64,000 nucleotides of DNA from Rhodospirillaceae bacterium (GTDB lineage: Bacteria > Pseudomonadota > Alphaproteobacteria > UBA828): contig PBVE01000002.1 in assembly GCA_002728135.1 (NCBI GenBank), forward strand, positions 327,725 through 391,724, given 5' to 3'. The number at the start of each line of letters is the position of its first letter. Within the stretch, counting starts at the first letter, position 1. Both the position numbers and the translations under genes were made by a program. The notes below the pieces were generated by a model, which was not told where the DNA came from, made no database searches, and saw nothing but the letters and a program-made list of their open reading frames with translations. Below, one piece after another: positions 31,302 through 38,722 of this stretch.

Positions 31302-32111
31302 ATGAAAGATTTACGCCAAACATATGCTTCTAATAGTATGAGTAAAATATGCACTAGATTAACTGAAGCAGGATATGAAAATACAATCACAGAAAATTTG
31401 GAATCACTATGGAATATTCTTTCAAAAGATATTCTCGAGCAAAATACTTTGTTCTTTAACTATAAATACTCTTTATTTACGAATGAAATATTAACAAATC
31501 TATTGATAGGCCATAACTCCTTTAAATCGGCTATCAGTATACGTAACGCTGGGATGCTATTCGCAGCCCTTATGTCAATAAATGCATCCAGAAGGATTGG
31601 TAGTAATTTAATACCTGAAAATGTGAACACACATATAAATAATTCCACTAAAGATGAACTATTCATGTGGGATGCACAAATGCTCGGAAAATTTGAAGTT
31701 CGTGTAGACCATATTATAGAGAAACTAAGGGATACAGCCCTAGTAACCAATAAACAATTTTGTCAAGATTTATCCCGTGGTTGCAATTTATTTAACTTAC
31801 GGGTAACAGCAAACGAGGAATTCACAGGTCTTGTCCGTGCCAGTTTGGTTCTTGGAGTTTTTTCATTCCCAGATCTTTGCTCGCATATAAATTTTGTACG
31901 TAAAGATATATGTCTTGGTTGGCCAAAAATTTTTAATCCATCAATAACAAATAGAGATTTTTCATCGCATCTTTTAGATCATTTTTGGCTTAAGTTATAT
32001 CCATATATATCAGATGGAGTGATATTATTAGACCAAGTTAAAAATGACTTTCTTGGACAGCAACTGACATATAACCTTCATAACTTGGAACAAATGGCTG
32101 GAAGAAAATAG
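31302..32111 (+). CDS. Unrecognised protein downstream of the HD-GAF gene
   Basis: I do not recognise this 269-residue protein. It is predicted mostly helical, with no signal peptide, no membrane segment and no metal- or nucleotide-binding motif that I can name. Segments such as FEVRVDHIIEKLRD and ANEEFTGLVRASLVLGVFSF could be packing helices. The 23-nt spacing and shared strand suggest co-transcription with the HD-GAF protein, so it may be its partner or target. Codon and base composition resemble the neighbours, so recent transfer is not indicated. Confidence 0.65.
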   Translation: MKDLRQTYASNSMSKICTRLTEAGYENTITENLESLWNILSKDILEQNTLFFNYKYSLFTNEILTNLLIGHNSFKSAISIRNAGMLFAALMSINASRRIGSNLIPENVNTHINNSTKDELFMWDAQMLGKFEVRVDHIIEKLRDTALVTNKQFCQDLSRGCNLFNLRVTANEEFTGLVRASLVLGVFSFPDLCSHINFVRKDICLGWPKIFNPSITNRDFSSHLLDHFWLKLYPYISDGVILLDQVKNDFLGQQLTYNLHNLEQMAGRK

Positions 32112-32281
32112 TTGAAATCAACACTTTTATATATGTCATTGTTTGAATATACACACTGGAAAAAATATATTAAATTTATTTTTTAAGTATATGCTTTCTT
32201 ATATTGCATGTCTTAGAAAGAAATTTTACATTGTTCTCTTTCTAAGCGATATAATATGAAATTAGTTTGGAATAGATTGAG

Positions 32282-33121
32282 ATGGCGCAAATAACAACTT
32301 TGCCCGAAGCAATAGATCGTAGTGTGCACAACGGTAATAAAATTGCATTAGAAGGTTTTACTCACCTCATCCCTTTTGCAGCCGCTCATGAAATCATTAG
32401 ACAAAAAAAGAAGAATCTAACCTTAATTCGTATGACCCCTGATATTATTTATGATCAAATGATAGGAATGGGATGTGCTAAAAAAGTAGTGTTTAGTTGG
32501 GCAGGAAATCCAGGCGTTGGATCTCTTCATCGCTTTCGTGATGCAGTAGAAAACAGTTGGCCAAATTCAATTGAAATTGAAGAATATAGCCATGCAGCAA
32601 TGGCAAATGCCTTCGTTGCAGGTGCAGCCGGTTTGCCAATTGCTATTCTAAGAGGGTTTCTAGGAGATGATTTAGGAAAAATATCTGAAAATGTAAAAAT
32701 TCTAAAATGCCCATTTTCTGGTGAAAGATTATCAGCAATACCAGCTATAAATCCAGATGTAGGAATCATTCATGCACAAAAGGCAGACCGCAATGGAAAT
32801 GTATTAATTGAGGGTATTGTGGGAGTGCAAAAAGAAACAGTTTTATCGGCAAAATGCTCCATAGTTACAGTTGAAGAAATTGTTGATGACTTAGAAACAC
32901 ACATTAATGCAGTTGTTATTCCAAATTGGGCAATTAACTATATAGCAGCAGTTCCTCATGGTTCTTATCCATCATACACTTTTGGTTATTATAAAAGAGA
33001 TAATAAGTTTTATACGTCATGGGATAAAATTTCTCGTAATAGAGAAACCTTTATAGCTTGGACAAAAAAACATATTTTAGATCTTGTTCCTCCCTCAAAA
33101 TTGGAAACGAGAAATGCATGA
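32282..33121 (+). CDS. Class I CoA-transferase alpha subunit (GctA/IpdA-like)
   Basis: The alpha subunit of a two-gene CoA-transferase of the glutaconate CoA-transferase type. It has the opening GFTHLIPFAAAHEII, the SWAGNPGVGSLHRFRDA loop and the DVGIIHAQKADRNGNV strand characteristic of the family. The donor and acceptor acids cannot be deduced; the family also includes the steroid-ring hydrolase IpdAB. It overlaps the beta subunit by 8 nt (ATGCATGA). Confidence 0.85.
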   Translation: MAQITTLPEAIDRSVHNGNKIALEGFTHLIPFAAAHEIIRQKKKNLTLIRMTPDIIYDQMIGMGCAKKVVFSWAGNPGVGSLHRFRDAVENSWPNSIEIEEYSHAAMANAFVAGAAGLPIAILRGFLGDDLGKISENVKILKCPFSGERLSAIPAINPDVGIIHAQKADRNGNVLIEGIVGVQKETVLSAKCSIVTVEEIVDDLETHINAVVIPNWAINYIAAVPHGSYPSYTFGYYKRDNKFYTSWDKISRNRETFIAWTKKHILDLVPPSKLETRNA

Positions 33122-33893
33122 AGTGAATTATACTACAGATGAAATGATGACCATTGCTGCGTCGAGAAAGCTAGAAAATGGACAAGTTTGTTTTGTTGGT
33201 ATTGGCCTTCCAAGTGCAGCGGCTAATCTTGCCCGCCTTACTCATGCCCCAGATATAATTTTAATATACGAATCTGGCACATTACAAACTGAGCCTAATG
33301 TTTTACCACTATCTATTGGAGATAGTGAACTTAGTGAAAATGCCCTTACAAACGTCTCAGTCCCTGAAATGTTTCGCTATTGGCTTCAAGGGGGCCACAT
33401 TGGTTTAGGTTTTCTAGGTGCTGCTCAAATTGACCGGTTTGCCAACATTAATTCTACAATAATTGGCGGTTATCAAAAACCTGAGGTTAGATTACCTGGG
33501 GCTGGCGGTGCACCAGAAATAGCTACTCATTGTCATGAAATCTTCATAATTATAAGGCAATCTAAAAGGAATTTTGTTGAAAAACTCGACTTTATTACAT
33601 CATTTGGTCATGGGAAAGGTAATGGAAATAGAAAAGAATTAGGAATAAAAACACTTGGCCCTACAAGAGTTATTACTGACTTATGTATCTTAGAGCCTAA
33701 TACAGAAACATTTGAACTGACTGTTACTGCAATACACCCAGGCGTTAATCGTAAAATGATTTTAGATTCAACAGGATGGCCTATACAATTCGCCGAGAAT
33801 GTTGAATTGTCCCCTGCACCAACAGAATCTGAGCTCTCTGCTCTAAGAAATCTTCAAAATAAATCATTAGAGTCTCATTTTCATGAGACATAA
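33114..33893 (+). CDS. Class I CoA-transferase beta subunit (GctB/IpdB-like)
   Basis: The partner subunit. Glu53 in IYESGTLQTEP sits where glutaconate CoA-transferase carries the catalytic Glu that forms the CoA thioester, which favours a true transferase over an IpdB-like hydrolase. GGGAPEIATHC and the FVEKLDFITSFGHG block are also typical. ATG 33114 overlaps the alpha stop; an upstream TTG at 33084 is less likely. Length 259. Confidence 0.85.
   Translation: MHEVNYTTDEMMTIAASRKLENGQVCFVGIGLPSAAANLARLTHAPDIILIYESGTLQTEPNVLPLSIGDSELSENALTNVSVPEMFRYWLQGGHIGLGFLGAAQIDRFANINSTIIGGYQKPEVRLPGAGGAPEIATHCHEIFIIIRQSKRNFVEKLDFITSFGHGKGNGNRKELGIKTLGPTRVITDLCILEPNTETFELTVTAIHPGVNRKMILDSTGWPIQFAENVELSPAPTESELSALRNLQNKSLESHFHET
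33872..33889 (+). terminator. Hairpin overlapping the end of the CoA-transferase beta gene
   Basis: GTCTCAT and ATGAGAC form a perfect 7-bp stem around a 4-nt loop just before the TAA stop. The downstream sequence is AT-rich but has no continuous T-run, so it is either a weak terminator or an mRNA 3'-end stabiliser. Confidence 0.35.
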
Positions 33894-34045
33894 AACATTA
33901 ATTATTTTCACTTCTTTTTTCTGAAATAATCAAACTGTTCTATTCAATAATACTACCAAGATGCTAGTATATTTATAGGTAGGCGAACTCACCGCAATTA
34001 CAGCAAACCAGTTCTTTTGTTTTACTATACGATATGGAGAAAAAA

Positions 34046-34888
34046 ATGACTAAAGTAGGTAATATCAAAGAAATTTTTCGCTATGCGGTAAAATCAATGG
34101 GAGGAGAACTTATTGATGAGGCAGTCATAATAGATGGAGGGATCCTTGGTGATAGAGGATACGCAATTATAGAACAATCTAGCGAGAAAATTGCTAGTGC
34201 AAAAATGCCAAAACTTTGGGGTCCCTTACTAGAATTACAGGCAAAATTTACTCAGGAACCTGCCTCTGGAGAGCCTTTACCATCTGTATCAATAAAATGG
34301 CCAGATGGATCTGAAAATATTAATACTGATGATGAAATCAATAAAAAATTGTCTCAGGCCTTAGGAAGAAGCGTGAAAATTACCAGTACTAAGCCTGACA
34401 CCATTAGCCTAGAGAGACTTGACCCACTTGAAGAAGAAGAAACTATTTTAGATATTGGTGATATTATGATGGAAGGACGCTTCTCCGATTATGCAGCGAT
34501 TCATCTAGTCACAACCTCATCTATTAATAAACTTCATACAATTGATCCTGATCGCTCCTATGAAGCGGGTAGATTTAGACCTAATATTATAATTGACACA
34601 GAAGATTTAGGGCAAGGATTTGTTGAAAACAATTGGGTTGGAAAAATTATCCGTATAGGAGAGAAGGTAAAAATAAGAATTACAGATCCAACGCCACGTT
34701 GTGCTATTCCGACTCTGGCACAAGCAGGTGGAATAAAAAAAGACTCCAAAATCCTTAAAACAATTGTTGAACATAATAGTCAGCCAGTACCTCTCCTAGA
34801 TGATGAAATTCTCCCATGTGTCGGTGTATACGGCTTTATCCTTAATTCAGGACAAATAAAAATAGATGATACCATTTCAATTGAATAA
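34046..34888 (+). CDS. MOSC domain-containing protein
   Basis: The protein has an N-terminal MOSC beta-barrel (KEIFRYAVKSMGGELIDEA, then GILGDRGYAIIE) and a C-terminal MOSC domain with EAGRFRPNIIID, NNWVGKIIRIG and the conserved Cys in DPTPRCAIPT that would bind molybdenum cofactor sulfur. Relatives such as YcbX and mARC reduce N-hydroxylated compounds. ATG 34046 is preferred over 34034 because GGAG at 34036-34039 is its Shine-Dalgarno. It precedes the TPP-dependent pair by 26 nt and probably shares its transcript. Confidence 0.85.
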   Translation: MTKVGNIKEIFRYAVKSMGGELIDEAVIIDGGILGDRGYAIIEQSSEKIASAKMPKLWGPLLELQAKFTQEPASGEPLPSVSIKWPDGSENINTDDEINKKLSQALGRSVKITSTKPDTISLERLDPLEEEETILDIGDIMMEGRFSDYAAIHLVTTSSINKLHTIDPDRSYEAGRFRPNIIIDTEDLGQGFVENNWVGKIIRIGEKVKIRITDPTPRCAIPTLAQAGGIKKDSKILKTIVEHNSQPVPLLDDEILPCVGVYGFILNSGQIKIDDTISIE

Positions 34889-34914
34889 TAATTTTTAATC
34901 ATTTAAATTTTCTT

Positions 34915-35469
34915 ATGAAAAAAAATATTAAAATCATTACTTCCTCTCAAGCAGATTGGCCTGATGAAATTCTATCTACTTTTAAGGAATTTAACTTAAA
35001 GCAAATTTGCCATGTGCCAGACGCAGGGCATGCAAAATTAATAAACCTTTGTCAATCTGATCCCAAAATAATTTGTACAACCTTAACTTCTGAAGAAGAA
35101 GGAGTAGCGATGCTTCTTGGGGCTTGGCTTGGTGGTGATAGAGGTGCTTTGTTAATGCAATCTAGTGGAGTCGGTAATGTTGTAAATATGCTAGGGTTAT
35201 CAAAAACGTGCCGCTTCCCAATACTTATGCTTATAACTATGAGAGGAGAATGGGGGGAATTTAACCCTTGGCAAAACCCGATGGGTCAAGCTTGCAGAAC
35301 GGTTCTTGATGCTATTGGTGTAAGAGTTTTTGAAGTTAATTCTGCCTCAGAAATCATTGATACCGTCACAGCCGCTTCAGCTTTTGCCTTTAATTCACAA
35401 CAAGCAGTTGCAGTTATTCTCTCACAGAAATTCCTAGGAGCAAAATCTTTCGGAGAATCTCAAAAGTGA
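34915..35469 (+). CDS. TPP-dependent decarboxylase, PYR-domain subunit (ComD-like)
   Basis: A 184-residue stand-alone PYR domain of a thiamine-diphosphate enzyme, most like the alpha subunit of sulfopyruvate decarboxylase or phosphonopyruvate decarboxylase. The Glu60-62 cluster in TSEEEGVAM supplies the catalytic Glu, and LMQSSGVGNVVNMLGLSKT and the ITMRGEWGE region follow. It overlaps the PP-domain gene by 4 nt (GTGA), so the two form one heteromeric enzyme. The substrate, sulfopyruvate or another 3-substituted pyruvate, is inferred from family only. Confidence 0.8.
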   Translation: MKKNIKIITSSQADWPDEILSTFKEFNLKQICHVPDAGHAKLINLCQSDPKIICTTLTSEEEGVAMLLGAWLGGDRGALLMQSSGVGNVVNMLGLSKTCRFPILMLITMRGEWGEFNPWQNPMGQACRTVLDAIGVRVFEVNSASEIIDTVTAASAFAFNSQQAVAVILSQKFLGAKSFGESQK

Positions 35470-36062
35470 CCCAAAAAAATAGTGAATTGAATAGACGAGA
35501 TGTAGTTAAAAATATACTAAAGAATAGAGAAAAGGCTCTTGTAGTCACCGGTTTGGGTGGCACTTGCTGGGATGTTACTGCTGCTGGTGACTCCCCACAT
35601 AATTTCCCAATGTGGGGAGGAATGGGAGGAGCTCCTATGGTAGGATTAGGACTTAGTCTCGCCCAGCCAAAAAGAACTATCCTAGTAATTACTGGAGATG
35701 GTGAAATGCTAATGGGATTAGGTAGTCTTGCTACTATTGGGGCAAAACGACCAAAGAACCTCTCTTTAATTGTAATAGATAATGAACATTACGGTGAAAC
35801 AGGAATGCAAAAAACTCACACTGGAATGGGAACAAATATATCAATGGTAGGTAAAGCAGCTGGCTTTCCTTTTGCTGAGACAATATCAAACGTAAAAAAG
35901 TTAAATGAGTTTATTGACAGTCTTCATCTTTCTGAAGGTCCTAAACTTGCTGTTATCAAAGTTTCAAATACACAAGATCCCTTAGTTTTACCGCCACGAG
36001 ACGGCTCTTATCTCAAAGACCGATTCCGCTCTGCTCTTCTTGGAGAAGAGGCTATAAAGTAG
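35466..36062 (+). CDS. TPP-dependent decarboxylase, PP-domain subunit (ComE-like)
   Basis: The second half of the split decarboxylase. The TPP-binding motif runs from GDGEMLMGLGSLATI (77-91) to Asn106 in DNEHYGETG, and GGMGGAPMVGLGLSLA precedes it as in ComE. The GTG start at 35466 overlaps the stop of the PYR subunit. Length 198 is normal. No sulfolactate dehydrogenase or sulfoacetaldehyde acetyltransferase gene is visible nearby, so the pathway context remains open. Confidence 0.8.
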   Translation: MTQKNSELNRRDVVKNILKNREKALVVTGLGGTCWDVTAAGDSPHNFPMWGGMGGAPMVGLGLSLAQPKRTILVITGDGEMLMGLGSLATIGAKRPKNLSLIVIDNEHYGETGMQKTHTGMGTNISMVGKAAGFPFAETISNVKKLNEFIDSLHLSEGPKLAVIKVSNTQDPLVLPPRDGSYLKDRFRSALLGEEAIK

Positions 36063-36101
36063 ATTTATTGATTAAATTAAATATGAACATAGAAAACTAT
36101 A

Positions 36102-37127
36102 TTACCAGTCTCTAAAGGCATCAATCATTGCTTCATGATTTTCTCTGGATTGCTCAGCAGTAACACCAAATGTCGGACAGTAAAGTATTAAAGTATCAAT
36201 TAACCCCTCAAAACATTTGGCCTGACTGATGACATCATCGTGAGTACCAGAAAGTGCTAATTTATCCACCATATCCTCACTAACGGCAGACAACATACCT
36301 TCAATGTTATTTTCAGAAAACATTGAACGAATTTTATCTTTTTCTTTAGTAAAACCAGCAGGATCAAGTACAGCATCAAAATAAGGTAATGTTGAATAAA
36401 ATGCTATTGAATGCTTGGCAAGAGCTCTTGCTGATGAGCGATTTTTGTTTACTGCACAAACCTTGAGTGTAGCTATCTCAAATTCATCTTCTTTACGGTT
36501 TGATTTTTTAAAGCCTTTTTCTAAATTTGGCAGCACAAGGTTTTCAAAATATTCGGGGGTATTTAAGAGATTCCCAATTACTCCATCACCTACTTCTCCA
36601 GCAAGCATAACCATGTTTTCCCTCACGGCAGCTAAATAAATTGGTATAGAATCATAAGGGGCAGGTATGAATCGAGTATATTCTAATACTCTTATCATCT
36701 CACCTTCATAGGTTATTGGTGACTCAACTGATGCAGTCCACATTTTTCTAATACATTCTACATATTCACGCATCCTTCTTACTGGGCGTTCATACTTTAA
36801 TCCATGCCAATTTTCATTCCATAAAGGTGGTGCTGTTCCTAAACCCAAAACAAATTTATTATCAGTTAGTTCAGCCATGGTCATTGCCGCAGTTTCTGTA
36901 TGCATAGGAGGTCTAGCAAAGGTTGCCACTCCCGTCCCAAGCCGAATTCCATTTGTAACGTTTGATATTGCAGCTAAGGGAACAAACGCATCTCGACCCA
37001 GCTCTGTTGACCATAAACTTTTAGCTCCTGCTTCTTCTGCCTTTTGTGAAAATTCCAATATTTGTGAAAGGGTCAAGTTATCTCCAGTAAAAACGATCCC
37101 CCAATCTAAATTCCCTCGCTTTAGCAT
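36102..37127 (-). CDS. LLM-class flavin-dependent oxidoreductase (Mer-like)
   Basis: A 341-residue luciferase-like TIM barrel. FSQKAEEAGAKSLWSTELGRDAFVPL resembles the N-terminus of F420-dependent methylenetetrahydromethanopterin reductase relatives, followed by IRLGTGVATFARPPMHTETAAMT and FVLGLGTAPP. The cofactor could be F420 or FMN; nothing in the window decides this. It is convergent with the TPP-enzyme pair and reads away from a nearby NTF2-like gene on the same strand. Confidence 0.8.
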   Translation of the reverse strand: MLKRGNLDWGIVFTGDNLTLSQILEFSQKAEEAGAKSLWSTELGRDAFVPLAAISNVTNGIRLGTGVATFARPPMHTETAAMTMAELTDNKFVLGLGTAPPLWNENWHGLKYERPVRRMREYVECIRKMWTASVESPITYEGEMIRVLEYTRFIPAPYDSIPIYLAAVRENMVMLAGEVGDGVIGNLLNTPEYFENLVLPNLEKGFKKSNRKEDEFEIATLKVCAVNKNRSSARALAKHSIAFYSTLPYFDAVLDPAGFTKEKDKIRSMFSENNIEGMLSAVSEDMVDKLALSGTHDDVISQAKCFEGLIDTLILYCPTFGVTAEQSRENHEAMIDAFRDW

Positions 37128-37170
37128 AATTTAAAATCCTATTTGTAAAAAATTTGGATTAAATAATAAT

Positions 37171-37602
37171 TTATCCTGGTGATGCTCCATCAATACGCCC
37201 AGCTAAAACACTTTGATGCCAACACACAAGCTTCCATCTATCACCATCATGATGAAAAGTGATTGTAAAACCCATAAATCGTTGTCTAAAACCGCTATCC
37301 TTAGGTTTTCCTCGAAATGTTGAAAAACCACTTATATGCCCGGTAGAACCCCAAACTTTATAATTAACTTCTCTTGGTACCCACTCAAAAAACTCCCATA
37401 CTCCTTGACCACCACCAAAAGCATGAAAATTTATGTGGTCAATAAATTCTGATTTATCCATTCTCCAAGGATAGTCTTCATCCAATATTTCAGAATCTTC
37501 ATCAAAAAAATCATAAAATTTCTCTAAATTTCCTTCATTTAAAGACTTTGACCAATCTTTAAAAACCTCTTTTAAACCATTTGTGTCTATTGCATCTTTC
37601 AC
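37171..37602 (-). CDS. NTF2-like (SnoaL/ketosteroid-isomerase fold) protein
   Basis: A 143-residue protein with the cone-shaped NTF2 pattern: an N-terminal helix pair (LKEVFKDWSKSLNEGNLEKFYDFF), a DED acidic turn, and four late strands ending FTITFHHDGDRWKLVCWHQS. Such proteins isomerise, cyclise or bind small hydrophobic molecules. Its place between two LLM oxidoreductases on the same strand suggests a shared pathway. Confidence 0.7.
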   Translation of the reverse strand: MKDAIDTNGLKEVFKDWSKSLNEGNLEKFYDFFDEDSEILDEDYPWRMDKSEFIDHINFHAFGGGQGVWEFFEWVPREVNYKVWGSTGHISGFSTFRGKPKDSGFRQRFMGFTITFHHDGDRWKLVCWHQSVLAGRIDGASPG

Positions 37603-37652
37603 TCTCTAATTCCTTTCTATAAATTTTATTCTCATAATTTTCAAACATATAT

Positions 37653-38627
37653 TTAGTGTACTTTTGGCATAATTTCTGCTGCAAATTCTTCCATCCTATC
37701 TATTGTAGCTTCGCAACTATCTTGAAGAAAATTGAATAATAGAGACTCCACACCAGCCTCCTCATATGCCTTTATATCCTCTACAATATCATCTACATTG
37801 CCAGTAAATGCTTTTCTAGAACCATTATCGAGTATTATATTTTCACAGACACCTGGGCTACTGATTGCCCAAAAACCAATGTGTATTGATTCGGGTGAGC
37901 GTCCCTCATCCTCTGCAATTTTGTAAAGTGTATTTATACCACCTTTGAAGCGTTCTGCGGTATTAAACGGATTCTTTGGATTAGCATCTGAAGGAAACCA
38001 TGCCTGACCACGCCTAACTACTCTCCTCATTGCAGGAATAGACTCTCCACCGATCCAAATTGGCAAATGAGGTTTTTGAATTGGCTTTGGAGCAAACATT
38101 AAATCTTCAAATGATCTATATTGTCCTCTATATTTTGGGTTCTCTTTCGTCCAAAGTTCAATAAATATGTCGATATATTCATCGGTTACCTTGCCACGTT
38201 CTTCAAAAGGGGGACTTCCAACTGCCTTAAATTCTTCTGGCATCCAACCTACACCACAACCAAGAATAACTCTACCACCAGATAAATCATCAATTGTCGA
38301 TGCTAGCTTTGCTGTCAACATGGGCTCTCTATATGGAACAACAATAACAGATGTCATTAATTTAATTTGATCTGTCTGAGCAGATACATATGACATCAAT
38401 GCAAATGGCTCAAGGAATGTACCGTCAGAAATAGTTGCAAAAGTTGCATCACCATTTTCTGAGTAAGGATAGTTTGGGGCTATATTCCTAGGCATTACAA
38501 CATGATCAGGTATAGCTAATATTTCAAAACCAAGTCTTTCACCAACTTTTGCGATTTTCAAAATATTTTCAGCCTTAGCCATTGCCCCACCATTTGGAAT
38601 AGGAAAACCAAATTGCATTTCATCCAC
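37653..38627 (-). CDS. LLM-class oxidoreductase (TIGR03619-like)
   Basis: A 324-residue luciferase-family protein of the type usually annotated as probable F420-dependent oxidoreductase. It shows LGFEILAIPDHVVMP, VIVVPYREPMLTAKLASTID, GGRVILGCGVGWMPEEF and PHLPIWIGGES, the typical order. The start could be Met4. It lies 50 nt upstream of the NTF2-like gene and about 1 kb from the second LLM gene; the two LLM proteins are clearly different subfamilies, not duplicates. Confidence 0.83.
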   Translation of the reverse strand: MDEMQFGFPIPNGGAMAKAENILKIAKVGERLGFEILAIPDHVVMPRNIAPNYPYSENGDATFATISDGTFLEPFALMSYVSAQTDQIKLMTSVIVVPYREPMLTAKLASTIDDLSGGRVILGCGVGWMPEEFKAVGSPPFEERGKVTDEYIDIFIELWTKENPKYRGQYRSFEDLMFAPKPIQKPHLPIWIGGESIPAMRRVVRRGQAWFPSDANPKNPFNTAERFKGGINTLYKIAEDEGRSPESIHIGFWAISSPGVCENIILDNGSRKAFTGNVDDIVEDIKAYEEAGVESLLFNFLQDSCEATIDRMEEFAAEIMPKVH

Positions 38628-38722
38628 CTTTCTCTCAAATTTATATGGCTTAAGATATAAAATCCTAAATTACCAATTAGAAAAATTTAAAAATATAACA
38701 CCTTAATAGTGGCCAAAATACT

